Below are positions 9,001 to 14,410 of a stretch of 31,660 nucleotides of DNA, in pieces (positions within the stretch are counted from its first letter, which is position 1; every line of letters begins with the position of its first letter). The position numbers and the translations under genes were made by a program. Location: IMG/VR virus record IMGVR_UViG_3300022752_002753, positions 1-31,660 of that record; one strand, given 5' to 3'. This DNA is from a virus. Below the pieces are notes generated by a model, which was not told the origin of the DNA, searched no databases, and saw only the letters and a list, made by a program, of their open reading frames with translations.

Positions 9001-10094
9001 TTGCCATCAGCAGTTTTATCTTTGAAAGATGGAATGTCATTAATGTTGTCGTACTGACGTAGGACGTATCCATCTGTAGAAATAAACTGCTTTTTGAAGG
9101 TAGCATTTTCATCCAATGGATTGGTGTCAACTGACCATCCATTTGGTGCGTCAATTTTTACTAGGCTTTTCTCATCTATTGAATAGCCTCTTGCATAGTC
9201 AGCAGACTTTGGTTTTCTAAATCCAAGTTTGCCAAACAGGTTGTTTATGTATGCCTTGACGCCAGCAACTGAACTTGTAGGCATTCTGTAAATGCCTGTA
9301 CCCAATACTGGGTCATCTATAAATTCAACGTCAAACGTGTTGGTGTCGGTGCCAGTTCCAACGAATCTACCGATTACAGAATGGATAAATCCATTTACCG
9401 ATTTGATGAAGGCTCTAGCACCTCCACCCATAAAGGCAAAGCGACCTAAACGGTCACGTCGTTGAAGTTTAGCCCTCGCCGAGCGTTCTAAAAAAGAGTT
9501 CCCCCCAGCAAATGGGTTAATTGCAGCGGTGATTGCAATTACCACATCCTTGGGGACATCCTCAACTTCTGCTGACTCTAAGCGAGTTACCAAATAGTTG
9601 TATTCAACGCTACCTGGCGAGGTTAGGCAGATTGAAGCAACAAGAGGTCTAAACTCTTCGCTTATTCTTGGGTCAGCCGAAATCCATTCACTCTTCAGCA
9701 AAGCCAAGGTTCTTTCTGAAACCTCGGTTGTGTCTGTAGAGAGAGGGTGTCCGATTGGGAGTAAATCAGTGTGTGCACTAGCAACTACTGGCTGGTGACC
9801 AGTAATTGCCATATTCAAGAAATCGTTTAGTTCTCTAGTAGCAGTAAATACTCTGTGTTGAATATCTGAAGACGCTACTGTCTTGAAAAGAGAACGCTCA
9901 ACGACGTCCATAGCAGTTCTCTTATTAACTCTTCGAGTTTCAGGAACGTCTTTGTTGGCTAACTCCAACATAGAGTCAATCATCTCGCTGAGAGTCTGCT
10001 CTGGAATATACTTTTCACCACCAATCTCGGTGGCTTGAACAGGTCGACCGAGCAGCCAGTTGACTGGGTTCTGTTCGTTATCTATTTCTGACAA
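1..10094 (-). CDS. Giant multidomain virion-type (polyvalent-like) protein; ParB-like, zincin, five GNAT modules, ART; 3' end outside window
   Basis: I translated the complement by hand from 10094 to the left edge and found no stop, so at least 3,364 codons are open. The start is TTG at 10094 with AAGGAAG four bases upstream, 9 bp after the Dps gene. Visible domains, in order: an N-terminal region with an RDRLGRFAFMGGG segment; a duplicated module (about residues 340-560); a ParB-type nuclease motif DGHHRW at residues 1040-1045; a charged helical stretch (about 1190-1350); a zincin motif HELGH at 1494-1498; GNAT-like modules with motif-A glycines at 1817, 2012, 2213, 2402 and 2955; and an ADP-ribosyltransferase-like domain (R3237, SWST 3263-3266, ESE 3318-3320). 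Position after portal suggests a capsid-associated protein, possibly injected with the DNA. This mix of effector domains fits the published polyvalent protein concept. Domain calls rest on motifs only; no MuF core was recognised. Confidence 0.85.
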   Translation of the reverse strand, partial: MSEIDNEQNPVNWLLGRPVQATEIGGEKYIPEQTLSEMIDSMLELANKDVPETRRVNKRTAMDVVERSLFKTVASSDIQHRVFTATRELNDFLNMAITGHQPVVASAHTDLLPIGHPLSTDTTEVSERTLALLKSEWISADPRISEEFRPLVASICLTSPGSVEYNYLVTRLESAEVEDVPKDVVIAITAAINPFAGGNSFLERSARAKLQRRDRLGRFAFMGGGARAFIKSVNGFIHSVIGRFVGTGTDTNTFDVEFIDDPVLGTGIYRMPTSSVAGVKAYINNLFGKLGFRKPKSADYARGYSIDEKSLVKIDAPNGWSVDTNPLDENATFKKQFISTDGYVLRQYDNINDIPSFKDKTADGNVEVKGIGKNGEIDPKHPVYELFSNPATASDKEKWGDGENVFIGYYQSWGDVQAAAQKFDKKSYKAVDAKKERKMWGDAPDGDFPKGVFEQVNPAEGDTPFSTYRSKNNANGNGGYTVRRFQPEKHSAVKSDMDKNVSDGVEVRGLESGSRTIDPEEPIFEVTRQPSLEEQKAGIQPDVIGYAQDWEDVQAMAEASELSSPRTKVAKNRPAKKNFKKQADLYHVSDDNVVTPDEFVEDEKGRLLYTPKDSKDARARITKDYKGNYVTEIYEDEDDQNKLKPSKVLTSRTKEEALKEASKYLTEENNVRKGEPNVKAVIPENEPQPERKRSKILDFFKKKGTERVPTTIDENGEIHEIPDVSNVIGADGKRIDPSLLEWYVDENGRRFPDAQLQDSQKIPKNRRIRDLDKHMVLDGEGREVKFTPEYSREADPRPDLHPDHDDGFWDLNEVSKDEVVTGVTDPQEAYEILYDGGFIEVDQEVGLQAVLVAMKDRDFIGQDDNPIGASVLARELSSELEGLPRNQVNRLRRAINPAALNEERATELLNFIKSKNGEPLTPDEMKAVTRKYRNMGVDLTNMKLIGTSNYLNNNLGAERGKMPQLTTPEDQKDFEATLEKLGIKFEPKVMTPDQLTPVQAEMDMGNVGKIMQSWLSPELRAKFKMDDQVLYVTRDGYVIDGHHRWASALLAQMEGGKPVELKCVVVDLDHEDALRICNEYNDHIGVTRQTLGATSPDAKATPKREVDGEVGLKGNPSFEKDIPKKESSEPRRVTTTPVQAPPPPTLTPDILETGEGIDELRGDFGKGFRHSRDGHRNTTLLPTEEEAKEFDEWLGSVEGHDKEVKGRVLKRLQKVFGKDFAKKFMEHTTEFNRQRDIKFAAVKELRREFKRRWETGEKERARGLIEQRTRRNLLSGALKNDTPMSDEQFINDSVNNQLREAELAYLSLANIKQVVETEKDPNLLATLNKGLEAQNRSKKVASELSFMETELSRGSREEYKKYLEEQGVSFYNGDGKDVCEVRDTLTSVEVLNSRTGHIVEEHQTEDLDATAAAENAMKKALANYPDWMVKRLLGVVSRTPAGKIIVELDHNHHNGDIDARGFFQIVDGNFVIRLSVNNNRDTRGLDRYEETATHELGHAMEAAIPEIREAEWKFLTGRTRHRDEFGNYRTDGFFESTTAGNPDADERGIIDHFRNIYMSREYDAPHPLDYYEIWSMSYESMIGGGTVSLDNHHIMEAVENGQMTPEEAIFGDNNTAFVLGFMLEGGKGSLPLQERQARDGTVFERVDFKYDNSQNSTSTSSKNNTPKLGMVSNSQQLQDQDFSPDASQKSREVRSRIEDITEPVTTTLNDYGFTAVTRQAIYRAPDGTIYKMYFRETFNADGISLGGGVDVTTFPDSGTDVGTINYYEVDKVQDYTGEEIWNPDKVPLWYDKSKYDVTKPFATISWIEVDEEHTRKGVGTAILEFSRMSSSMPIHHSHQLLEDGKRFARAVQNKQDLSVLEDIPDTYNSLVSRVFASDSDAAKKVRSRIKYKSEEPKVEEISKFQTRKTWEGTYTTESGEEYDIKLVQDFFKEDDDYVSMMGKCEITKRDGDYPIGEINFSDANSSIELETNKRSWREYEIAEDIHLDEVNKYKPFGKIDMVVVNDNHRRRGIATAMLEFSRMNSDRPIFHSSARTHAGDMFARKIQSPVATDENFPTEELDLWGDPIDFDKAEDDDTGSGGEWYEENGEYRYKYVPSSNKSREINKRISSDSETHEGYHLNYYGTYTDENGNKYELHQKTFDNGSPTGTIYAYDSNGKKVGRLEYRELLRLYDGNWNEYEVPNWYPRELYDPSQTAATIGYITVNPDHQRRGVATAMLEFARRNSVAPIHHSSDLTPQGKEFARTVQNKNNLTMLEEFPEETQQAIQNSYAGKTDKSKEIAKRIKTVGDIEESDSEEDGVKEHYRKIRGEYTTPSGEKFEFEIKETFTTQESAEDRLIGYMTVYKDGKSCGLLSWWSEPEFGGKTWNSHGVAKDVHGEVDESKPFSVIVGVLVDDEHQRKGVATAMLEFARSHSDRPIYHSSSRSDMGEAFSLSAQNKKKNADEDFPTGLDLRDSDIVSLVGDFPVTEKTLKRRRGQKGIGSIARHGYKDENLGGYEPKYDADGDAIYDHLYFRAIDSGLSKKDARKYAIDSVTKIKDYVQRGNDKSRLEHLLDVSTNPEGASESVLRQRAGWRKRFNGNAKVVKEKLAKALSRGRVVSHMDYDKLKKAIQKEESLPSNGFIADDFSTGRALLETDFAAPHSVRQIMKDILSIKNPKHKNDVKIVLRDSVKDRTTYTIGDTLDSGAIPQRMSDTDEEAMIKAGLIGNANGSFISISGVGSPGTDDRHVQTSTQGRITLDDVDAIYVTSEEQLEEVRELLGERVKDIKVENINETKSFDSDSSFLASPRTREIKNSISELVDDFPVTPTGEKRRVSQKVAKVRKRLSTDTKPSVVSSTKRVDGSTSENIEGRGSYVTESGDIIDLVYEQNKITRSNGTVYYNGLTITAYDENYSEIGTLEVEGVDYEYDEDGNIRYSVDDIDTVSHAEFDDKEYSDTPLAGISWIGVEEFFQREGIGTAMLEFARDNFDQPIYHSKQLSNAGANFARSVRNIATADESFPTEDGEIDPLNLDADAEFGNLVLQETFKQDGEFSIDTSDRGEFIEQSMRDAGLTDEDIMAGLWKAENSKPWTGTKTIGEINIIDKNGNLNNLTKYLRYGTKEWKDLTQIRQPNGYYLPKRFTYEEAKELLKNLQKSNDSNILVGEPEATSRYLRNAIGRISDSWADSSTLNMAYLKATRDEFGLENTHSQGFQGRTIDDPSITNPSQQKVYKAIARAQYEYTQKKLKELGIKKVLVYRGMNLPDSVGDLDNQTTVSIDSRPLASWSTRTGVARYFASMVNVRREGEKASLIKKVVPVEEIFSTASTGMGLTVNNENVNESEVVLLGGRSEVQAISLDASRRTDGGFHVFSPKGTEEDFPEPTSPN
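95..420 (-). other. ADP-ribosyltransferase-like domain of the giant protein
   Basis: The translated segment shows the three blocks of the R-S-E class of mono-ADP-ribosyltransferases in the right order: LVYRGM (Arg 3237), LASWSTRTGVARYF (Ser-Trp-Ser-Thr, 3263-3266) and NESEVVLLGG (Glu-Ser-Glu, 3318-3320, the ExE pair). About 80 residues separate the Arg and ExE blocks, which is compact but normal for this fold. The family transfers ADP-ribose from NAD to proteins; an ExE pair is usually linked to arginine modification. Target and activity are inference. It may be the C-terminal domain or be followed by more sequence beyond the window edge. Confidence 0.75.
1120..1560 (-). other. GNAT-like module 5 of the giant protein
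   Basis: Contains the acetyl-CoA-loop-like block QREGIGTAMLEFAR (Gly 2955), then QPIYHSKQLSNAGANFARSVRN. It starts with the module-opening pattern G-x-Y-x-T-x-S-G near 1550. It is separated from module 4 by about 350 residues of unrecognised sequence, unlike modules 1-4, which follow each other directly. Confidence 0.7.
2775..3185 (-). other. GNAT-like module 4 of the giant protein
   Basis: Opening pattern GEYTTPSGEKFEF, then the motif-A block HQRKGVATAMLEFAR (Gly 2402) and DRPIYHSSSRSDMGEAF. The R/Q-x-x-G-x-A/G pattern is the classical acetyl-CoA pyrophosphate-binding loop of GNAT enzymes. Confidence 0.72.
3345..3750 (-). other. GNAT-like module 3 of the giant protein
   Basis: Opening pattern GTYTDENGNKYEL, motif-A block HQRRGVATAMLEFAR (Gly 2213), then APIHHSSDLTPQGKEFAR. 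The conserved PI-x-H-S followed by T/S-x-x-G-x-x-F-A-R is shared by the modules. Confidence 0.72.
3950..4380 (-). other. GNAT-like module 2 of the giant protein
   Basis: Opening pattern GTYTTESGEEYDI, motif-A block HRRRGIATAMLEFSR (Gly 2012), then DRPIFHSSARTHAGDMFAR. About 195 residues from module 1 and 201 from module 3, so the array is near-periodic. Confidence 0.72.
4530..4980 (-). other. GNAT-like module 1 of the giant protein
   Basis: Motif-A block HTRKGVGTAILEFSR (Gly 1817), then MPIHHSHQLLEDGKRFARAVQNK. It is the first module after the zincin domain. Confidence 0.7.
5270..5900 (-). other. Zincin metallopeptidase-like domain of the giant protein
   Basis: The segment TATHELGHAMEAAIPE carries the HExxH zinc motif at residues 1494-1498; Glu 1495 would be the catalytic base. 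Acidic residues downstream (EIREAEWKFL, and later YEIWSMSYESM) could supply the third ligand. Preceding strands read like the upper strands of a zincin core. A role in virion protein processing or in attacking a host protein is inference. Confidence 0.7.
6860..7210 (-). other. ParB/sulfiredoxin-type nuclease-like domain of the giant protein
   Basis: The segment YVTRDGYVIDGHHRWASALL matches the ParB-like nuclease signature (D/N-G-x-H-R), here residues 1040-1045, in a strand-turn-helix setting, followed by KPVELKCVVVDLDHEDAL. Such domains recur in phage head-associated multidomain proteins. Confidence 0.7.
8405..9080 (-). repeat. Duplicated about 110-130-residue module inside the giant protein
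   Basis: Two copies share the same order of blocks. Copy 1 (about 9075-8800): YVLRQY, then GNVEVKGIGKNGEIDPKHPVYE, written here in parts, then VFIGYYQSWGDVQAAAQKF. Copy 2 (about 8660-8410): YTVRRF, then DGVEVRGLESGSRTIDPEEP, then VIGYAQDWEDVQAMAEAS. Function unknown; the similarity is visible by eye and suggests an ancient internal duplication. Confidence 0.6.
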
Positions 10095-10103
10095 CTTTCT
10101 TCC

Positions 10104-10613
10104 TTACATTAAGTTCGGTACGACTACAGTTGCATCGGCACCAATGGTTGTGCCAAGTTGCCACTTCCACTTCTGGTGCATATCGATACGCTCCGCTAGG
10201 AAGTTTGCTACTCCCTGCTGACGAGAATTGTTTGCAGTGTCAAATGTATCCATTAGGTAGGCAAGAACTTTTTCGTTAGCCTCGTACAAAGAAGAAGACA
10301 TCGCCATCGGGTCATAACCAACTGGTCTGGCTTCAATGCAACTAAGACTTAGGAAATCTTCTAGCAAGAATGGTGCATCGTATCCCAACTTGCGAAGGTT
10401 TTCTGCAAGAGGGTCGATTGCACCGTCTGCATCTTCATAAATCTTTTGGAAGAACTTGTGGAACTGAGTGAACTCTGCACCTCTAACATTCCAGTGGTAG
10501 CCGTGAGCGAGGAATTTAAAGATTACTGTGTCAGACAAGACACACATCAGTTGTGTTGCAAGGTCATCCTTTGAATTACCACCCTGCTGGGTTGATACTA
10601 CGTATTCGTTCAA
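10104..10613 (-). CDS. Dps/ferritin-like protein
   Basis: A 169-residue protein of the Dps family, which oxidises and stores iron and protects DNA. The diagnostic segment HGYHWNVRGAEFTQFH is followed by D67 and E71. Aligned by spacing to E. coli Dps, the ferroxidase ligands His40, His52, Asp67 and Glu71 are present, while the position of E. coli Asp67 is Gln56. Length matches the family. The start is TTG (10613), preceded by AGGAG that overlaps the portal stop codon, so translation is probably coupled to portal. Location between portal and the giant virion-type gene suggests late expression and perhaps packaging into the capsid; that is inference. Confidence 0.9.
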   Translation of the reverse strand: MNEYVVSTQQGGNSKDDLATQLMCVLSDTVIFKFLAHGYHWNVRGAEFTQFHKFFQKIYEDADGAIDPLAENLRKLGYDAPFLLEDFLSLSCIEARPVGYDPMAMSSSLYEANEKVLAYLMDTFDTANNSRQQGVANFLAERIDMHQKWKWQLGTTIGADATVVVPNLM

Positions 10614-10621
10614 TTTATCTC

Positions 10622-12463
10622 CTAGATATTAATTTGAGGTTCGGCTAGAGCAGGTGGAGCCTGTTCAGCAGGTTGGGTGGAAGGTTGCTCTGTTGGTGGA
10701 GCAGGTTCTGCTAGTGGTGGGGGAGTAGCAGGTTCTTCGGCTGGAGGAGCAGGTGCTTCACCTTCAGCAGGTGGCTGTCCACCTTGAAGCATTTCATTTA
10801 CACCTTCAGGAATCGGTGCAGCGGAGTTCTCCTGAGCAACCTGACGAACCTTAGCCATCACTTCTGGTGCAACAGCGTTTAGCATCGCTTCGGTAAGTTC
10901 AGGAGTGATGACACCCTTTTCAACAAGCAGACGTAGAGCCAACTCTGTTGGAGACGGAGCCTCTGACTCAGAGAATCCGTGGGTCTTACGCCAAGTCTCA
11001 AGGCTAATCGCCATCTTCTGGAATCCTGAATCTGCGTCCTGTGCACGGTCATTGCGAGTTGCAACAGCGGTTGGGTCGAACCAAACAACAATGCGGTCTA
11101 CTTCGCTTGGCTGGAATCCGTTAGCAAGTAGATATGGACGTAGATAAACAACAGTAAGAGCATCTGCAATCAAAAGCATTAGTGGCTCAATGTGAGCCTT
11201 GTAAAGTGATTCGTCAATCTGAACTGCGTTTGAGTACTTAACGTTTGCAAGACCAGTAACAATATCCTTAGGGACGTCGATACCTTGCATAATTCTTTCT
11301 AGAACTCTGTCAGAACGTTCTGCAAGTGCAGGGTCGAATGAACGCTCAAACTTGAACTGCTTGATTTTGTCACCTAGTTCGGCAGGTCCTCTAATAATTA
11401 GAGGAACAACCGCAGATGCTGAATCTTCATCTTTAATAGGAGTTGTCATCGCATCAATCAGTTGGTCTTCAAACTCGTCTTGTGCTTCTTCGGCAGTTGG
11501 CTCTGTATAGATACCATCTGCTTCATCGTAAGGATAGTTAGGGTCTGGGTTAGCAGCAACGCTCAAACCGTCAGGCAAGTACAAAGCACCTGCGTTAAGG
11601 CGTGAGCGAGCCGTAGCACGGAATGTTCTGTTAAGTAGTAGAAGTTCCGCACATAGGTCTAAAACACCGCGTAGGCTACTGTCAGCCTCTTCTGAGTAAC
11701 GTGGGTGAGCCTTCCAGATGCGACCAATGAAAGCACCTTTAGGAAGAACGATTGCACCATTTTTTGATGCAGAGTTGTTTCCTGTGCGAAGTTCTCGACG
11801 TGGAGAAATAACGTAGTTACCTTTTCCGTCTGTGTTCAGTTCATCAATAGAACGGATATCCCAAGACTCTGGAATTCCAGTACCAACACGAGCAGGAATC
11901 TGAGTTAGGTAGCACTCACCTGTAACCTGTAGGTTCAGTGCTGCATCCCTAAGAAGACCAGCCTGACCTCCGTATGCAGAATCAAGACGAGCCAACGCAC
12001 GTTCGGCAACTTCAATCAGACGTTCGTCTCCAGCCTCTGCGTTTCTAATTGGAGATGGAGCCTCTGATGGATTTGCAACTACTGCAGCGTATAGACGTAC
12101 ACGAGAAACAACGCTTGCAACTAAGTTGAAAGCGTACTTGACTTCACCGATTGCGTCATAGTATTCCCACGCTTCGGTTTGCCATGTGCTTGAGGCTGCA
12201 GCACGTCTGCTCTTGAAGGTCTCTGCTTCACCTCGGTCTCCAACTTTAATTTGTGCAGCCGCAGCGGTAAGTGGTCTAGGAGTATCGAAAGATGCTACGG
12301 GTGCACTATTAGGTTGAACGTTTAGGAAGACAGAGTTAGCAGGTAATCCAGACGGAGTGATTTTAGGAACAGATGCAGAGATTCTATTAGTCCCCTGAAT
12401 GCGAGGACGCGTAGAGTTTGATTGCTCTTTTTTAAAGATGCCCAAGGGACTCCTGCCAATCAA
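10622..12463 (-). CDS. Phage portal protein
   Basis: 613 residues, the usual size for a portal of a tailed phage. It would form the dodecameric ring at the capsid vertex through which DNA enters. Recognisable features are the early segment WEYYDAIGEVKYAFNLVASV, the helical MQGIDVPKDIVTGL segment, and the acidic, Pro/Ala-rich C-terminal tail (about residues 540-613), typical of actinophage portals. Gene order (membrane protein, portal, Dps, giant protein) is consistent. The ATG at 12463 overlaps the upstream stop in an ATGA junction, indicating translational coupling. Assigned by general resemblance and context rather than one catalytic motif. Confidence 0.85.
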   Translation of the reverse strand: MIGRSPLGIFKKEQSNSTRPRIQGTNRISASVPKITPSGLPANSVFLNVQPNSAPVASFDTPRPLTAAAAQIKVGDRGEAETFKSRRAAASSTWQTEAWEYYDAIGEVKYAFNLVASVVSRVRLYAAVVANPSEAPSPIRNAEAGDERLIEVAERALARLDSAYGGQAGLLRDAALNLQVTGECYLTQIPARVGTGIPESWDIRSIDELNTDGKGNYVISPRRELRTGNNSASKNGAIVLPKGAFIGRIWKAHPRYSEEADSSLRGVLDLCAELLLLNRTFRATARSRLNAGALYLPDGLSVAANPDPNYPYDEADGIYTEPTAEEAQDEFEDQLIDAMTTPIKDEDSASAVVPLIIRGPAELGDKIKQFKFERSFDPALAERSDRVLERIMQGIDVPKDIVTGLANVKYSNAVQIDESLYKAHIEPLMLLIADALTVVYLRPYLLANGFQPSEVDRIVVWFDPTAVATRNDRAQDADSGFQKMAISLETWRKTHGFSESEAPSPTELALRLLVEKGVITPELTEAMLNAVAPEVMAKVRQVAQENSAAPIPEGVNEMLQGGQPPAEGEAPAPPAEEPATPPPLAEPAPPTEQPSTQPAEQAPPALAEPQINI

Positions 12464-12753
12464 TTATCTAGTCGCGTGGAAATTAAGCCAGCAACTGCGG
12501 ATAATGCAAAAATTGAAGCAACGACCACAGTTGCTGTTGGAACTATTGTATAGCAAATCCCGATGGCTGATGCTGTCCAAATCGACATACACCACACGCA
12601 AGTCAGCAAGTAGCCTAGATACGTGCTTGGCGGATAACGTTTCCAAATTAAATTACGTAGCCACTCAAATATGTAGTCAACAACAATCAATCTTGCAAGC
12701 CTGAAAGTTGCTAGCGAAAGAATGACGAAATGAAGCAAAGAAATTTCTTCCAT
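12460..12753 (-). CDS. DUF1360-like small membrane protein
   Basis: 97 residues with two or three hydrophobic segments (about residues 8-22, 45-65 and 70-88). The N-terminal pattern LLHFVILSLATFRLARLIVVD followed by GYLLTCVWCMSIWTAS is what I associate with DUF1360 proteins: a TxRLxRL segment and a C-x-W-C-x-S/G-x-W motif. These occur in phages and in Gram-positive bacteria; function is not established. The ATG at 12753 has AAAGGAT five bases upstream. Stop overlaps the portal start. Confidence 0.65.
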   Translation of the reverse strand: MEEISLLHFVILSLATFRLARLIVVDYIFEWLRNLIWKRYPPSTYLGYLLTCVWCMSIWTASAIGICYTIVPTATVVVASIFALSAVAGLISTRLDN

Positions 12754-12754
12754 T

Positions 12755-13114
12755 TTATCCTTTAGTCGAAATCAGAGTTTTGTATGGATTCCAAGAACGT
12801 AGACGTGATGAACAACCACATCCGTTGTCTTTATAGAAGACCAACATCTTTCCAGTTATAGTTACAACTCTAGTCAAGTACTCAGGCTTTGCTCCGAGAT
12901 GTAGGTCAACGATTTTTTCTTGAAAAACAATCTGAGCACCTGTCGGTGAGTCCATCGCTATTACCAATGAGTCGTCTACAACCAAAACTCGACATACTTC
13001 TAGGTATGTAGCACCTTTATGTGGTGGACGTACTTCAATATCGTGGACGCTCTCGATAAAGTTCGCTGGAACAGCAACAACGTTGCATGGAAACAGGTCT
13101 TGTGAGATTTTCAA
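12755..13114 (-). CDS. Hypothetical phage protein with C-terminal CGCSSRLRSWNPY motif
   Basis: 119 residues, predominantly beta by composition. The tail KDNGCGCSSRLRSWNPY is a distinctive Cys-Gly-Cys block that could bind metal, but no function can be assigned. The start appears to be TTG at 13114, with AGGAAA nine bases upstream. It lies 1 bp before the DUF1360-like gene and 2 bp after the two-HTH gene, so it belongs to the same operon. Confidence 0.7.
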   Translation of the reverse strand: MKISQDLFPCNVVAVPANFIESVHDIEVRPPHKGATYLEVCRVLVVDDSLVIAMDSPTGAQIVFQEKIVDLHLGAKPEYLTRVVTITGKMLVFYKDNGCGCSSRLRSWNPYKTLISTKG

Positions 13115-13116
13115 TG

Positions 13117-13653
13117 CTATTTTCCTAGTCTTCTAGCCATTGCACGAAACGTTACTCCAGTTGCTCGTGCTAATTCGGCGATAGTTACGCCCTGTGAGTG
13201 CAAAAAAGTCGCTAATTCGGTCAATTCTTGGTTTGCAGAGCCTTGAAGTGAGGCTAAACCCATTCCAGAACGGTAATTTCGTGCTAAAGGGGCTAAATAT
13301 CGTAAACGTAGGGTGTCTGCCTCTGAAATACCTGGAGATAGTGGTTTTTTACGTTGATACCCCACTTTTTTAGGCAAATTGGAGGGAAAAACGAGTTTTT
13401 TGTCTATTTTGTGGGAAAAATCGCCATTTTTTACCCAATATTGGACTGTTGAACGCCTAATTGGCGGTGAAAACGCATTTCCGATGGCTTGAAGTGCCCA
13501 TCCAGCCTCGTAAAGTTGCTTTGCACGGCAATAAAGTTGCTTTTTTGACTTCTCAAGCGAGAGGAGGAGGTTAATTTCGCTCTCTGGCAACTCTTCTTCT
13601 CTTGCATAACGTCGACGCTCTTCCATAAAGTACACTTTAGCACGAATGTCCAA
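13117..13653 (-). CDS. Two-HTH DNA-binding protein, paralogous in plan to the small-terminase candidate
   Basis: 178 residues. An N-terminal helix-turn-helix lies at about 45-75 (LYEAGWALQAIGNAF ... STVQYWV) and a C-terminal one at about 150-175 (GVTIAELARATGVTFRAMAR). The same plan and the AGW-A/S-L-x-x-I-G/A-N-A block occur in the protein at 16706-17263. It is the first gene of the structural operon, directly downstream of the regulatory island. It may be a transcription regulator or a second terminase-small-like protein. The TTG start at 13653 has TAAGGA seven bases upstream; an in-frame ATG follows ten codons later. Confidence 0.75.
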   Translation of the reverse strand: MDIRAKVYFMEERRRYAREEELPESEINLLLSLEKSKKQLYCRAKQLYEAGWALQAIGNAFSPPIRRSTVQYWVKNGDFSHKIDKKLVFPSNLPKKVGYQRKKPLSPGISEADTLRLRYLAPLARNYRSGMGLASLQGSANQELTELATFLHSQGVTIAELARATGVTFRAMARRLGK

Positions 13654-13948
13654 TGCTTATATCCTTAGGGGAGTCCGAAATCTTCTGTACTGACGAGTAA
13701 AAATGATACATTAACGATTTTTGCCTTTGGCTTGCGAGTCGGAAGTCCTAGTATTTCAGCCCCTTCGTAATCGTTTCGTTATAATGATTTATAAACGGGA
13801 ACAGCATTATCGTTATCAATTTGTAATCTTTCATAATTGGGAACAAATAGCACATTTCCCCTGATTACTTGACATAACGTATCAAAACCACATACCACAG
13901 CACCACTTATGCCATAAAAAACTAGATAATTGCTATCCAACTACACAA

Positions 13949-13965
13949 TTGATAATGATTATCAA
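13949..13965. promoter_or_regulatory. Fur/Zur-family 7-1-7 operator candidate
   Basis: TTGATAATGATTATCAA is a perfect 8-1-8 inverted repeat. Its inner 15 bases match the classical Fur box TGATAATNATTATCA exactly; actinobacterial Zur boxes have closely similar form. It lies about 300 bp upstream of the structural operon start. No promoter can be tied to it with certainty, and AT-rich DNA makes chance matches more likely. Confidence 0.55.
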
Positions 13966-14201
13966 TAACTACAACACAATAATCAATCACATAGTCAATA
14001 AAAAAAAATAATTATTATTTAGTCATCAATCACAATAAAAAAATAATTTTTATAGTCATTACATAGATACATAACAAACAAGACACACAACTGACAAGAC
14101 TAAGTAGGTGAGATAGGAATAAGTAGAGATGACTAGGGGGATACCCCCCTGATACCTATGAATTGCAGGTATTTTTGAAAAACGACCCCCCTCTAAAAAG
14201 C

Positions 14202-14223
14202 CATAGAAGGCTCATAGAAGGCT
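14202..14223 (+). repeat. Tandem 11-bp duplication
   Basis: CATAGAAGGCT occurs twice head to tail (14202-14212 and 14213-14223), flanked on both sides by C-runs. A third partial AGAAGG follows at 14233. Function unknown. Confidence 0.7.
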
Positions 14224-14341
14224 CGACCCCCTAGAAGGTATAATCACAAAGGGACACCCCTGAAAGTCTATTATAGAACATTCTCGAAGGTCAATTTTTT
14301 TATCACTTTGTTATAAAAATTTAGGGTAATTGAGTAAAAAT

Positions 14342-14359
14342 TACACTAACAATAGTGTA
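14342..14359. promoter_or_regulatory. Inverted repeat overlapping a TATAAT
   Basis: TACACTA-acaa-TAGTGTA is a perfect 7-4-7 inverted repeat, and its right arm runs into TATAAT (14358-14363). It could be an operator over a promoter, but no good -35 box is visible at the right distance. Confidence 0.35.
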
Positions 14360-14410
14360 TAATAGACTACTGACAGACAGCATACTAAGCCTAACCGCAA
14401 TACCGCAAGC

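Noticed and set aside
157-9798. Many plus-strand frames of 60-126 codons across the left third
   Set aside because: They lie antisense to one continuous minus-strand frame with clear domains, lack consistent ribosome sites, and read as low-complexity Ser/Leu-rich shadow translations.
10879-13643. Alternative-frame minus ORFs inside portal, DUF1360-like and two-HTH genes
   Set aside because: They are nested in genes with recognisable products and have no ribosome sites of their own.
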